Shown here: positions 46,042-57,613 of the stretch, in pieces
Numbering within the stretch: position 1 is the stretch's first letter
Layout: the number at the start of each line of letters is the position of its first letter
NCBI GenBank assembly: GCA_037952775.1
Contig: JBANAY010000001.1
Coordinates: 558,001-622,000 of the forward strand
DNA length: 64,000 bases
Direction of reading: 5' to 3'
DNA from: Clonostachys chloroleuca
Lineage: Eukaryota; Ascomycota; Sordariomycetes; Hypocreales; Bionectriaceae
Program-made: the position numbers and the translations under genes
The notes under the pieces: model-generated
Database searches by the model: none
Seen by the model: the letters and a program-made list of their open reading frames with translations, nothing else
Told to the model about the DNA's origin: nothing

Positions 46042-46880
46042 TTTAACGATTTTCAGTAATTTTTTGCGTAGTAAGTTGGTTCGTTCTGGATTGTTCCCTG
46101 GGCGGTTGGTCGAGAGATGAGTGAAGCTGGAGGTGAGAAGTGGCAATTGAAGTCGCCACGACTGACGCAGTTAATTAATGCCTAATTTCCAAGGCCTCGC
46201 ATTGAAGGTCACCCCATGCCAATTGATCCCTGGACGCTTCATTGACGCACGGTCTGTCAGCATTTGGGCACTGCCACCTTCCACTAACGTACTAAAGGCT
46301 GACATGAGGTCCGAAGTCAATCGTTAAATCATGGTGAGTGAGCCGCCAGGCAGAAGGAAAGCTAAGAGGAGACTCAAGAGCGAAATGGGTTATGCTATGC
46401 TGGTAAACAATCACTTAGCAAGCAGCAAGAGATGCGATCAGAAATGCCTGGGTAGACAAGGAAATTGGGAGAGGAGGGTTTCAAAAATCCCTTTCCAAAC
46501 CGCCACTGTGTGACAAACAGGCAGGTAGCATTGATTGGAAAACCGGTTCCCCTTTATCGCAGCCTAATGAATGTCTCTAAGCAGATGTCTCCTGGCCGCT
46601 TGCCTATACCAGGCTACAGCAATTGAGCATCAAAACACCAAAGTCCGAAACTCAGGTGGCAACGCCTCATCATCGTGTCACATTACACGTGCAAGGATTG
46701 ATTACTGTACATACTCAGTTCGAGCTTGCTGCCAGTCTAAAAGCCGCGGCTCATAAGTTTCCGCCAAGGTTATTTTATCAATAGAAGGTTGATAAGTCTA
46801 ATTTACGAAGTTAATCCAATCTACCCTTCGACGGTTCGAGAGCGCAAAAAGAATTATATGATAAAGGTTGTCAAAATAGC
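46042..46880. other. Intergenic region
   Basis: Promoter of the Cys-rich protein gene on its right side, then unassigned sequence up to the tRNA terminator. No protein gene seen. Confidence 0.5.
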
Positions 46881-46889
46881 AAAAGAAAA
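46881..46889 (-). terminator. Pol III terminator of tRNA-Glu
   Basis: On the minus strand TTTTCTTTT follows the tRNA 3' end by two bases, a normal RNA polymerase III stop. Confidence 0.75.
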
Positions 46890-46891
46890 TT

Positions 46892-46963
46892 CTCCGGTAC
46901 TGGGAATCGAACCCAGGGCTGCTCGGTGAGAGCGAGCGATGTTAGCCACTACACCATACCGGA
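46892..46963 (-). tRNA. tRNA-Glu (anticodon CTC)
   Basis: A 72-base cloverleaf reads on the minus strand. Acceptor arms TCCGGTA/TACCGGA pair perfectly; the D arm contains GTGTAGTGGCTAAC, the anticodon loop CTCTCAC gives CTC (Glu, GAG codons), and the T arm contains GGTTCGATTC (B box). Discriminator base G. No intron. Confidence 0.96.
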
Positions 46964-47377
46964 TTATATGAGGGAGCCAAGAAATTGCAACTATAGAGTT
47001 TGAGCCTGGCTAAAGTCTCCCCCGTGTTCATTTGGGAGGGTGCTATTCTTTACAGTCTTAAGATTAACAGGTCTTGGGTGTGCGAGACAGACGGCAGGTT
47101 GCTTCAGTGGACCTTCTAGTCAAATTGCGTACTGTGACCTTTGAAAGACTTCTAAAAACTGCATATTTGCAGCATGAACATCCTCCAGTCCTTCCTTATA
47201 TCCTCTATGGAAGATGTAGATACAGACAGTACAAGATGTAGCGTAAACACCCCAATTAAGTCTAATGAGAAAGCTTCTCTAGATAAACAAGAATGCCTGT
47301 TGGATCAAGCAGTGGTCCCTCTCTCGTACAGCTCTTGGTGTCAATAGCCTGGCACTTAACCAAGTCCCGCCCGAGAG
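46964..47377. other. Intergenic region
   Basis: 5' flank of the tRNA and 3' flank of the thioesterase-like gene. No gene seen. Confidence 0.45.
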
Positions 47378-48480
47378 CTACAACGCAGCTTTGGTGTCTC
47401 TCTTTTTCGTGTTCTTCTCCATGCTTACAATCATGGCAATCTGGTTACCCAGAGAAATCAACTCTCCGTCCTCGTCCCTCAAATTAATCTCGAGATCGAA
47501 TTTGCCATCCTTGATTTGCTTTGACGACACTCGCATCGCCAGCCACTCGACCCCTTCCTCGGGAAGCCGAGTCTTGGCTTCGATGTTCATCACCAGCGTC
47601 GGCATCCACAAATTGGCTCGCGTGTTCTCGGCCTCGGCGCGGGTTTCCTTGGATTCGGCATTGTCATCCGCCTTCTTCTTGGGCGGCTCCACGAGCTTTC
47701 GAAACTCGGGCGACACCAGGAACGTATAGGTGTTATAGGGGAACGAGTCGAACACGTACGGTAGCGCACCCTGAACGATGCGCTCGCCACTCGCCAGGCG
47801 GATCCAAACATCCATCACCCCGGGAGTAAGAGGGCCCTGGCGCGGCACAAAGAACTGCCAGTTGCGCAAAGAGTGCCACTCTTCGGAGCCCTTGGGCAGA
47901 GTCTGCTCCTCCCACACATCATCGCCTCCCTTCGTTTTGAGGCGATTGAAATCGGGCTGGGGAGGCAGCGCAGCACCCTCGGTGACCTCGTAGCCTGTAG
48001 GCAGGGAGAAGCCGTCAAAGTTATTGAGGTCAGCATGGATTGAATAGGCGAGGATCTTGCGGCTGGAGGACGCAGGGTCGATCCAGGGAGCCTCGGAAAG
48101 GACCTTGCCCTGCCAGAGCGTGAGATGAAGCCGTGAGATGTTGCTCCCCAGCTTGATGTCCTCAATCTTGATTATTGCAGGACCTGGGAATGTCCGTTCG
48201 GGGTACTCAAAATGCGCTGTGATCATGTCGGGCTGTCCACGCTCTGCGAGATGGTCCGCCGCAGCTGCAAGCATACAGGAGCCCACGTAGCCGCCATTGG
48301 GCACTTGGATATGAATTAGCAGCAGGATCATACGATGTCAAACATGTAAGCAGGCAATTTTCACTTACCAGCAACGATGCAGAATGCCTTTTCAAGATTC
48401 GCTCTGTATATATGCGAGTCGAGCTTCTCGACGCGTGTAGCGTCCGAAAAGCGAACTGCCGGCACACTCTGAGAAGACAT
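47378..48480 (-). CDS. Acyl-CoA thioesterase-like hot-dog protein
   Basis: Two exons, 48480-48369 and 48303-47378, with a 65-bp intron (GTAAGT...CCAAG), phase 1; 345 aa. The first hot-dog has FCIVAVPNGGYVGSCMLAAA, the characteristic NGGY helix start of TesB/4HBT_3 thioesterases, followed by ITAHFEYPERTFPGPAIIKIEDIKLG. The second half (LVMNIEAKTRLPEEGVEWLAMRVSSKQIKDG) is the paired hot-dog. Such proteins hydrolyse acyl-CoA or act on related thioesters; many fungal members are uncharacterised. A charged insert (KKKADDNAESKETRAEAE) splits the second domain. Divergent from the flavin reductase-like gene. Confidence 0.88.
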
Positions 48481-49408
48481 GGTCATTGATTGAGGGAGGA
48501 TAATTGCCCATAATCAATGGGAGGGTGGGGTCATGTCTGTATTTCATGGCAGCTGGGACAAGCCCCTGTGGATGGCATGTGATTATCAAAGCATGGACAG
48601 CTTTCGGCATTTACAGTTCATAAAACCCCGTGTATTTTACTCCAGCTTCTTACGAGCTGCTCATTGACGTAGAATGATAAATGCGGTATTCCCCGGCCCC
48701 GATGGCTTTGCCATAGCCGATTGTTAGACAGAAAAACCTCGCCGGGATTTCTGTCGTACACAACCCTCCATTGCGCCAGCGAAGCTTTTGTTCTGCATGT
48801 ATACGTATGATTGTGCACAGTGCGGAAGGCAAATGGACATCTCCCTCTGCAGCCAAGAAAGTTTTCCCCGCGCACCCAGCCATCTTCTTCCCCAAGATCA
48901 CTCCACTCGCGCAGATGCCATGATATTTCCCATCAGAATATATTTATACATAGATATCAAGGATGGGGAAGATCATTTGTTAGTTCATGTGGATGCCAGT
49001 GGGGACTCGAGCTGAAATCGTTGGCCGGGATCAAATCCCGCCCTACTCGATGCTGATTAATTGCAAGCTCCAGTCTTCGGAGAACCGTTCCGGCCCCATG
49101 ACGTTGAAGGACGCAGCTCACGATAAGTGATTTTGTCCTTGAGTCAGCGCAAGGCCTTTGAGATAAATATCCTCGACCTACTTACAACAGATCCTCCAGC
49201 TCGTTGGCCACTCATCTAAACTTAGAAGAAGAAAAAAACATCTCTCGACATCTACTCAGCATGATATCTCGAAACAGGGTCTTTGAGAGGTTAACTCGCC
49301 AGTAGATACACACTCCCATGTTTCGAGGTCTACTCTGCTCAACAACTAATTCATCATTATAGTACCAATATTGCCCGGCCAGCTTTCCAGCGTCCCATTT
49401 TTGCACCT
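48481..49408. promoter_or_regulatory. Divergent promoter region
   Basis: 930 bp between the start codons of the minus-strand thioesterase-like and plus-strand flavin reductase-like genes. No gene seen. Confidence 0.45.
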
Positions 49409-50317
49409 ATGGTGCGACATTCCTCTTCGGCCAGCGCCGAGGCTGCCAAAAAGGCAGAACAAAACTACAAGATTGTCCAACAATTTGGCGACTTCGAAGA
49501 GATACAAGCCAGTCGGCCGGCATTCTCCCACGATGAGCCCATCACAACCACCAAGCACCCTGATCCTCAATGGAGCTATGGCCAAGGAGTCAACCGCCAA
49601 TCTGCTTCTGAGAAAGACGTCAGCCACAAGGAAATCGACCCCTACGCGGATGGCCGGCCCATGGTCAGCAACTACCGCCTCCTAGTGTCGGGCATCGCAC
49701 CCCGACCAATTGGCTTTCTTAGTACCATATCTAGCGACAAGAAGACGAAGAACTTGGCCCCTTTTAGCTACTTCCAGGTTATTGACCACGACCCTCCCAT
49801 GTTTGTCGTAGGCTTCTCGTCTCGCCCCAACGGGCCGAAAGATACATATCGTAACCTAAAGGAGACTGGGGAGTGCGTTATCAACACGGTCTCTGAAAAC
49901 ATGATAGAAGCAGTCAATGCTTCATCCATTGATGCGCCATACGGTGTCTCAGAGTGGGAAGTTTCTGGTCTTCACGAAGCTCCAACTACCACCGTCGAGC
50001 CATCCCGAGTTCGAGAATCGGTGTTTTCCATTGAGGGGAAAGTGGTCGATATCAAAGAGTTCAGCGACCACCAAAAGAGCGGGATGAGCATTGCGAGTTT
50101 GGTCCTGATAAAAGCGACGAGGTTCTGGGTACGAGAAGATGCAATCAATGACGAAGCTGACCATATCAGCCTTGACAAGCTTCGCCCAATTGGCCAACTT
50201 GGTGGCATCTCCTACGGTCGCATCAGTTCTACATTCGAGTTACCAAGGACAAGATGGGTTGATGAGCATCCCAAGAGCGAGCTTCTGACTGAACTAAGCA
50301 AGAAGCAAGGTCCATAA
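49409..50317 (+). CDS. Flavin reductase-like (FMN-binding split-barrel) protein
   Basis: Single exon, 302 aa. After a polar N-terminal extension of about 85 residues, the split barrel starts with NYRLLVSGIAPRPIGFLSTIS and continues NLAPFSYFQVIDHDPPMFVVGFSSRP, the typical FMN-contacting strands of the flavin reductase-like family (PF01613 type), then KDTYRNLKETGECVINTV and a late KLRPIGQLGGISYGRI. The family reduces or binds flavin and includes oxidoreductases of unknown substrate. No signal peptide. Divergent from the thioesterase-like gene. Confidence 0.92.
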   Translation: MVRHSSSASAEAAKKAEQNYKIVQQFGDFEEIQASRPAFSHDEPITTTKHPDPQWSYGQGVNRQSASEKDVSHKEIDPYADGRPMVSNYRLLVSGIAPRPIGFLSTISSDKKTKNLAPFSYFQVIDHDPPMFVVGFSSRPNGPKDTYRNLKETGECVINTVSENMIEAVNASSIDAPYGVSEWEVSGLHEAPTTTVEPSRVRESVFSIEGKVVDIKEFSDHQKSGMSIASLVLIKATRFWVREDAINDEADHISLDKLRPIGQLGGISYGRISSTFELPRTRWVDEHPKSELLTELSKKQGP

Positions 50318-50979
50318 TCTTGGAGTTAGTTATGGTTAATGGAGGTGTTTTTTGTGATATATTACATTATGTAACGACTAGCTCCCATCAGCACCATAGA
50401 GTATCATAGAGGTATACACAATCAATTTAAGAAATGACCGTACAGATAACGGGCAGTTTAAACACGGCTTGGGTCCACAAATGAAATGCCAGAGGTCGGG
50501 AGCATAGATAAGAGAGCAACGGGCTAAGCGAGGGATGTTACAGCGCACTCGCTGGAGCTGCATGGGTTATATCGAATAAAGTTCAACTGTGCATCTTCAC
50601 TTATGTCTGTGTTCTTCCTTCGGCTGTTGGGCCTCGAGTATTCCTCTTATACAGAGAACTCCTGCTCTTGATCTTTGCTTTTAACCTATACGTCTAAATT
50701 TACCCTTCCTTGGCCTCCTTCACCTTGGTCTCAGAGATCATCAAGTAGCTTTCAAAGTTAGCACTTGACACCCTCTTACAGGACACTCTCTTACAAGCTG
50801 CAGTTGCAATCTCCTATATGTATGTAACCCAGTATGACAACGCATGATGGCACATGGTGGCATTATATGAACGCTGAGTAATCATAGTAATCATAACGAA
50901 CTATAAGTTTCCCGTTTCATTCTCGCAGGAGTCGACAAACTCTTCCCCGCTTTCTCAACAGTGTTACCCAAGCTCAACA
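50318..50979. other. Intergenic region
   Basis: No gene seen; 3' flank of the flavin reductase-like gene and promoter of the F-box gene. Confidence 0.45.
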
Positions 50980-52500
50980 ATGTCTGAGCCCGAGCCATCC
51001 GCTGGACATGACTCCTCTGTTCGTCAGGAGTTGTCCATGTCCAGTCCGATACAAGGGCTTCCCCGAGAGCTGGTTGTGGGTGTCCTAGAGCATCTCAGGC
51101 CATCCGGATCCCTCACTACTGTGGAATCTAACTGTCAGTATCCCGAGGTTGAAGAGTCATTCTTCACTTCAAGGTCGTCGTTTGCGAAGCTTTGCCTTAC
51201 TTCGAAATGGATGCACTCGCTTGCCATCGAATACCTCTATAGAACAGTTGTTCTGGCCAACAACTTGGAGCTACTACACTTCTTCCGCACCATCAGCAAC
51301 AACGCCAATCTTCGTTCGATGCTCACTTCCTTTGCCTGGCCCGTGGTTTTAGACATCGACGAAGTTGAATTCGATGGCTTGGACATAATCGTTACGGAAG
51401 TATACCCTGATCTTGACCCCAAGTCCTGGGCAGCGATCGCATGGCACAATCAAGAAGATGCGCAGAAGTATAAGAGGATGGGCCTCAGCAACACAATCAA
51501 AGCGGCGTACTGGCAGGTGCTGGGGGGCATTTTTTCCACGGCCCCCAATCTCAAGTCAATCTTCTTCTTTCACCCGAATCATCGGATCGGCATGATGCCT
51601 TGCTATCCCGGATATGAAATGTTCATGGGGCTCTTGACGCCCCCCTGGGTCCCCAAGACGGCTCTCCAGCAGTTACGAACTATAACACTAGAAACATGGC
51701 CCGGACTTCCATCGCATTTCCTTACGAGAAGCCTCGTGGCGCTGCTACTCAACTCACCGGTCAATCGAGTCGAAGTGAAATTCCGCCATTCTTTAGATGA
51801 GTTTCGGGAGGCTCTTAAGGAATGGGATGTGCCTGATTTCTCTGCAGAGTCTGTGAGGGAGCTGTTCATCATCGATGTCTGGTCCGATCCCGAGGAACTC
51901 GCCCACGTCGGAACGCTATTTCCAAACCTCACATCCCTTGAACTTGATTACGCATCCGACTGGATCCCCTTAAACAAGGATGCAATCGCCGGTTTGTCCG
52001 AGGGTCTCCTCAGCCTATCAGGAACTCTAGAGCGGTTATCTCTCACATGTCATTCACTTCAGAGACCCAATCCAGAAAACGCGGAACCAATATTGCCTCA
52101 TCTAGGAGACATGAGAGCTCTGAAACATCTGACCACCACTTTTTTCTGGCTTTTTGGGACGAAGGATATAATCAAGGAGTTGGAAAGACTCGATACTCTT
52201 CCCCCAACGCTCATATCTCTTCGCCTACTCGATCTCAACTCTCATGATTCCTGGGAAGCTGAGCCTGTCTACGACCAAGCTCTCACAAGGCTCGAGGAGA
52301 ACTGCACACTCCGACTTCCCAATCTCAAATATGTTGTACTGGTTTTGGGCACAAACTTTTTTGATACGAATGCTGTGACCTTGACTGCCAAATTCACTAG
52401 CCTGTTTGCGCTCCGCGGTGTCGAATTCCGCGTCATCACAACTGAGATGTCGAGAGGAGAAACCTTTACGTCGTGGGCAAATATCGATTCAGTCAATTAG
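50980..52500 (+). CDS. F-box-like, LRR-like protein
   Basis: Single exon, 506 aa. Residues about 21-85 form an F-box-like start (IQGLPRELVVGVLEHL ... FAKLCLTSKWMHSLAIEYLYR), interrupted by a Ser/Glu-rich insert. The rest shows irregular Leu-rich strands (LTSLELDYASDW, LERLSLTCHSLQ, LISLRLLDLNSHD). This matches the large fungal class of F-box/LRR-like proteins; a role as SCF substrate adaptor is presumed from family, target unknown. Confidence 0.82.
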   Translation: MSEPEPSAGHDSSVRQELSMSSPIQGLPRELVVGVLEHLRPSGSLTTVESNCQYPEVEESFFTSRSSFAKLCLTSKWMHSLAIEYLYRTVVLANNLELLHFFRTISNNANLRSMLTSFAWPVVLDIDEVEFDGLDIIVTEVYPDLDPKSWAAIAWHNQEDAQKYKRMGLSNTIKAAYWQVLGGIFSTAPNLKSIFFFHPNHRIGMMPCYPGYEMFMGLLTPPWVPKTALQQLRTITLETWPGLPSHFLTRSLVALLLNSPVNRVEVKFRHSLDEFREALKEWDVPDFSAESVRELFIIDVWSDPEELAHVGTLFPNLTSLELDYASDWIPLNKDAIAGLSEGLLSLSGTLERLSLTCHSLQRPNPENAEPILPHLGDMRALKHLTTTFFWLFGTKDIIKELERLDTLPPTLISLRLLDLNSHDSWEAEPVYDQALTRLEENCTLRLPNLKYVVLVLGTNFFDTNAVTLTAKFTSLFALRGVEFRVITTEMSRGETFTSWANIDSVN

Positions 52501-54110
52501 TGACCATTCGTCGCCGACTGTCTGCCAAATATCTTTTCTAGGTTTGTTTTTGATGAAAGTTTCATTTGTCTGGACAATCCAAATTGGTACCTATTTGTCC
52601 ATGCCTTTTTAATGCAAGTCAGAAGTCTGTCGTTACCAACATCTAGTATGCATAATGTAATCAAAGGGATATACTGTGGTAATCTGTTGCGCAGGATTAG
52701 TCTAACATTAATTCAATGTTTTCATTATGAACCCTTGCCCACATAGCACGATCTGAGTTGTGTTTGTTCCATAACTGGACTCAAAAGGACTTTATTAGTC
52801 TTCTTCCTGCGCCGGATCCGCTATCCTACCGCTGCAATGGAAGGCATACAAATGTCTACTGATTGTTGATTATTGACTCTTAGTAACAAGATGATACCAA
52901 AAAGTACGCAGTAGTGTTTAACTGTATCAATTTCATTGTCACACGTTGATAGGTTGGGTTCTAACCTTCCGCAAAAACTCGAGCCGAAAACCGAAATGGC
53001 CGGAGAGTATCATCTGCCGTCAGCTGATTATGAGGTCAGTGGCAAAGTACTAAAACGGGTGTCAGTGATTAAGACGGAGCAGAGAGCTGCCAATTCGGTA
53101 TCTTCATGTTCGATATTGACTCAGCACCGTGCACTCACTGCTCTCAGCTCCAAGTTTATTCTCACAATTGGATATATAAGGGTCAAGCAATTGATTAAGC
53201 AAAAATCAAAGTGTCAATAGACCGCACAAACAAAGGGCAGAAACTAAGCTGGAATGCTACCCCGACAAGCAATAGATGGTAACGATGATCGCAACATACT
53301 ATATCCGAGGACGCCGCCATTTATCATAGGATCACCGTCCGAGGCATGGTAGCAGCAGCTCACCACATATAATTAGAATGACTGTCATATTGCGAGGTGA
53401 ACATGCATCAAGGAGGGGATCAAGAAGGCTGACTGATTTATCTCAAACAAACTGTCAAATTACCTCCTCCACAATTTTTTGCGAGGACCAATTGTTCATG
53501 TCCTTTGCCTGTGTGCCTGGAGAGAGGTCTAATAATAGAAATAAATGGGCAATGTTGCCAAACCTAAGTTCCGATGTTGACCATCCGAGAGCGTAGTCCC
53601 ATATGACTCCCGCCCCCGGCGATATCCAAATTGAGAAAGTAGCAGCGACAGCTCTGGATCAGCTCGCAACGAGCCCTTCTAGGCAGGGTCATGGGGCTAT
53701 CAAATAGGCAGACGGCAGTCTGTTCGATGGCCGACCACTTGCCGTCAATAGAACGAGAGGCATGCACCCATGAGATTGAGCCCTACCCGTCTGTGCCGGC
53801 TCTCGGCCTTGCACTTCTCCTCGCATAAATCTTACGGCTTACGGAGATTGCTGAAGGATTCGGCCATCACTTCAAATGGTCATTTCTGCGCCGAAATCCC
53901 AAACTTGAGTTGATCGCCCACCACGGTTGTAGCCGGAGATATGGTACTCAGCTACCACTTAGCTGAAAATTATCCTGAGAGTCCATAAAAGAAGTTTCAT
54001 CCCCATCAAGTCTCACAGGGCTTACGGCCGATCATCACGACCCACTCACTCCTCCCCCAGGTTCATACAATCATTCATTTTTCAACGATCCCGGTAGCAA
54101 GAGAGCAAAC
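52501..54110. other. 1.6-kb intergenic region
   Basis: No convincing gene. A good TATA-like word (ATATATAAGG) near 53170 is not followed by a recognisable coding region. Promoter of the GH28 gene is at the right end. Confidence 0.5.
53984..53991 (+). promoter_or_regulatory. TATA-like box of the GH28 gene
   Basis: CATAAAAG lies 120 bp upstream of the ATG at 54111 and is the best TATA-like word in that interval. Confidence 0.35.
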
Positions 54111-55442
54111 ATGAAGCTCTCCCTCCTCCTCGGCCTTCTGCCGCTCGCCCTAGCGCTCGACAACCAGGCTCTTGCGCCAGTGCTCGAGCCAAGGGCAGTA
54201 AAACAATCCGATTTCGATAACCAAACATACTGGGAAGTTTTGGCCAAGTCTCAGGGACGCAGCCTCTGCTTTCTCAGAACCGGTTACGGCAAAGAGGATG
54301 ACGCCCTCAAAATTTCCGATGCTCTGAATAAGAAGTGTCGGAAGAAGGGTATGGTGGTCTTCCCCGACAAGGTGTATCACATGAAATCAAACATCACCAC
54401 GATGAAATTGGATGATGTTCACATCCATCAGAAGGGGCGGCTACGGTGGTCTACGGATATCGACTACTGGCTGAGTGTATCCATGCCAATCGGGTTCCAG
54501 AACCAGAGCACAGTATGGTACTTTGGCGGAGACAAGGTTGTATGGGATGGATACGGCCACGGAACACTCGATGGTAACGGCCAGGTCTGGTATGACTGGG
54601 CGGCGGGCCGAGGAAATCTGCCTCATCGTCCTATGATGATCAACTTCAACAAGTTCACCAACTCCATTGTCCGCGGGATGCGCTTCGTCCAGAGCCAGAT
54701 GTGGACTATGACCACCACACACTCAAAGAACCTGGTGTTTGATAACATTTTCGTCAACAATACCTCCAACAGCAAGCACAGCACCCTCAACACCGATGGT
54801 ATTGACACGATTTGGTCCGACAACATCACGCTCAGCCGGTGGGATGTCACCTCTGGCGATGATAACATTGCCCTCAAAGGAAACTCCAGCAACATCCGGG
54901 TTCTCGACAGCATTTTCCGCGGGGGTCAAGGTCTTGCGATTGGTTCCCTGGGTCAATACAAGGGCCAATATGAACACATTGAGAACTTTTACGCTCGCAA
55001 CATCACCATGCTTGGAACCAAGTATGTCATCTATCTGAAGACCTGGCCTGGTGTTCAAGACGGCTACCCTCCCAATGGCGGCGGCGGCGGCCTCGGCCAT
55101 GGCAAGAACATTGTAGTCGAAGACGTCACGATTGATACTGGTCGGGGTACTCCATTCTGGTTCCAGCAATGCGAGCAATACCAGGGCAACCAGGGCAAGG
55201 ACTGCGATTCTTCCAAGTTCACCTTTTCGGACATCTACTTCAAGAATGTCAAGGGAACGATGAGGAACGACGGTGCTGAGAAGGCAGCCTATCTCCGCTG
55301 TAGTCTGGCTGGCGGTTGCAACAACGTGACCATTGAGAACTTTGGCGTCACGCTCAAGGACGACAAGGCCGTCCTGGACCGTTTCTTGTGTTCCAATGTG
55401 AAGGATACTCACGGTTTCAAGTGCCAAGACATCACATCCTAG
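54111..55442 (+). CDS. Secreted GH28 glycosidase (polygalacturonase-like), active-site His replaced
   Basis: Single exon, 443 aa, signal peptide MKLSLLLGLLPLALA. The right-handed beta-helix of GH28 (pectin-degrading enzymes) is supported by GHGTLDGNGQVWYDW, then HSTLNTDGIDTIW (NTD motif), TSGDDNIALKGNSS (DD motif) and YVIYLKTWPG (counterpart of the substrate-binding RIK). The third motif, usually G-H-G followed by SIGS, reads GGQGLAIGSLGQ: the His that is otherwise near-invariant is Gln (CAA, at about 54930). Numerous N-glycosylation sites are present. The layout resembles exo-acting members; exact substrate unclear, and activity may be altered. Confidence 0.92.
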   Translation: MKLSLLLGLLPLALALDNQALAPVLEPRAVKQSDFDNQTYWEVLAKSQGRSLCFLRTGYGKEDDALKISDALNKKCRKKGMVVFPDKVYHMKSNITTMKLDDVHIHQKGRLRWSTDIDYWLSVSMPIGFQNQSTVWYFGGDKVVWDGYGHGTLDGNGQVWYDWAAGRGNLPHRPMMINFNKFTNSIVRGMRFVQSQMWTMTTTHSKNLVFDNIFVNNTSNSKHSTLNTDGIDTIWSDNITLSRWDVTSGDDNIALKGNSSNIRVLDSIFRGGQGLAIGSLGQYKGQYEHIENFYARNITMLGTKYVIYLKTWPGVQDGYPPNGGGGGLGHGKNIVVEDVTIDTGRGTPFWFQQCEQYQGNQGKDCDSSKFTFSDIYFKNVKGTMRNDGAEKAAYLRCSLAGGCNNVTIENFGVTLKDDKAVLDRFLCSNVKDTHGFKCQDITS

Positions 55443-56272
55443 AATAAAGCCTCGAAATTCTCACAGTAGGAATTTTGGAGAATTAAACACAAGCCAGGGT
55501 ATTTGCATTGGGCTTGAGAGTTCATAATTTAGCTTCGTCTGTAAAATATTTCAATGTTATTTTTTCCACGACGTTCCTTTCGGCTTCTCTCAATAATGTA
55601 TTTTACTTGAGGTCAAGATTTATTTTAAGGCATATTCTTAGATTACATTCATGCCTTTACTATGAGGGGATTTGAGTACAAAGTACAAAAACAGCAATGG
55701 AAGAGGCGCCGACATCTCAACACGATGATGATGCAAAGGCAAAAATAGGCTCTACTAGCCCAAGGCTGCAGCCACGCAGAAGGAAAACTCACTCTATAAA
55801 CCTTCATCCCGATGACTCACTTGCCGTCGGGACGAGCCGCTCGTCAGATAACTGCTTATTCTACTCTCTTTCACCTAGCTCCATACTCGTCTTACACCAT
55901 CCAAACACTTCAATACACCGACATTCAAGCCAAGGGGGCTCTAGATCTAGTCTACGAAGCCTTCGCTTTGCTTTAATCTATGACCGAGTGAGATCAATTC
56001 AAAAGGAAACTTAGCCGCCATACATAGATCAAGTCTTCTCTTAGGTAATAGTCAGAGTGAGAGGCAAGAAATACGAGCCAATAATCTGCGTCGACGTCTT
56101 CTTTTCTCAGCAAAGTTTAGATTATACAAACCAGTTAGTCTCGTTAGAATCTCCTCTTGAACAGGCGTTACTAAGGCCCGCAAGATTATTTATTTGCCCG
56201 CCACCGCCCCTTTCTTCTACTAAATGGAATCTCAGTCACCTTCTCCTCTCATCTGGGCCTCTTGTACTCAAA
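55443..56272. other. Intergenic region
   Basis: AT-rich 3' flank of the GH28 gene then upstream region of the 2EXR relic. Short open frames at 55697-56014 and 56057-56272 have no recognisable content. Confidence 0.45.
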
Positions 56273-57613
56273 ATGGTAGCCAGTCAAGAAACAAGAATCA
56301 TCAACCCAACGCTGAAAAAAGGCAAGGGGGGGTTTAAGAGGTTCCCCCGGCTTCCCCCTGAAATCCGACTGGAGATATGGAGGCAGTCTCTCCTTTATGA
56401 GCGCCTTCTCCGAGTGGACCTTCAGCCAGGAGCCACAGCTGAGGACTTATCACATGAGGATGAGCCACGTGAGACCAGGCTTGCAGCCAAGGAATATCTC
56501 GAGGCGCATTCAGAGGGCTTCATAATGGTCTTGAGAACTAGGGACCATATGAGCAAACTCTTTCGTGTTTGCTATGAGTCACGACAGCTTGCAATTTCTT
56601 TTTACCGAGTCAAGATCCCCTGCTACTTCAAGGAAGTGGGAGTCCCTGCGCAACAAGTCACCCTCTACCTCATCCTGAGCTTGATATTTTGAGACTCTCT
56701 GGGTTGAAATATTTCGCTAGATTCGCACACATGATCTGGAACCTTGACCACCGTCATATCGGGCTAGTAAATGTCGCATTACCCTCAGACGCCATATACA
56801 CTATCACGACACATTATGACGAGCTGTTTCAAGAAGTGGATGATCAAGATATTTTACGTCAAGCTTTAGCAAGGCTACGCTCCGTCATGTTCGGATATGA
56901 TGGAACACTTGGGCGCGCAATGCCACACACAGCCGTTAATGTCTTTGGAAAAGCCCAGCTTTCTCGATCACGGCCGCTCCTAGCCTCTGTTCCCAGATTC
57001 GAGCGATTGCCGCAGGATCCTCGCCCCGTTGAAGAAGAGTTGAAAAATGTTTACCTACCGCTTGGTGATCCGCGGGAACAGGTCTATAGATGGCTCAGGC
57101 TGCTGGACAGATGGGAGTTTTATAAACGATAATCACCCAGTCGAGTATCGCTTCATGATCACCTGTGGTGACAGGCGCGTGGAGACCCGCCAGGAGGCAC
57201 GGATGTCACTTAAGCAAGAGAAAAGGATGTGGAAGAGGACGAAAACGTGGTATATGAATAAGAGGGGAAGAAGGCGCTTTCAAGATGATGATCAGACACT
57301 TCCTTCCACCTACGGGTTCTGGCTCTTCCCTATTGATGCCTTCGGGATGATCCCAGAGGCTCACCCAGATATTCGACATGAGGGCGCTCTCAAAGGGACT
57401 GATCTCGCAAAGCCTGCAAATGTGTGGACTCTGAGGCGGTTATGGGATTTATCGATCCAGAAGCCCGAGCTTTGCTTACAGCACCTCCCTAGCAGACCGC
57501 AACCAATCTCTATGGGTGGAGTTTCAAAGCGACCATCATGGCGTTCTTGTCGTTCGAGTGTAAGGAACGCAGCGTATGATATCATATCACGAGCGTACTC
57601 TCGATTTTCGTGA
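56273..57613 (+). pseudogene. 2EXR-domain protein, two frameshifts
   Basis: The reading starts at ATG 56273 with KRFPRLPPEIRLEIWRQSLL, the hallmark opening of fungal 2EXR proteins, and continues to FRVCYESRQLAISFY. Near 56670 one base is missing: the expected YLxPELDIL sequence (which reads on as LRLSGLKYFARFAHMIW) continues at once in the next frame. Near 57118 a T-run has one base too many: LLDRWEF is followed in a third frame by INDNHPVEYRFM and runs to a stop at 57611. The family continuity across both breaks argues against introns. Function of 2EXR proteins is unknown. Confidence 0.82.

Noticed and set aside
52936..53220. 94-codon frame near a TATA-like word
   Set aside because: The TATA-like word lies inside or after the frame, and the peptide has no motif.
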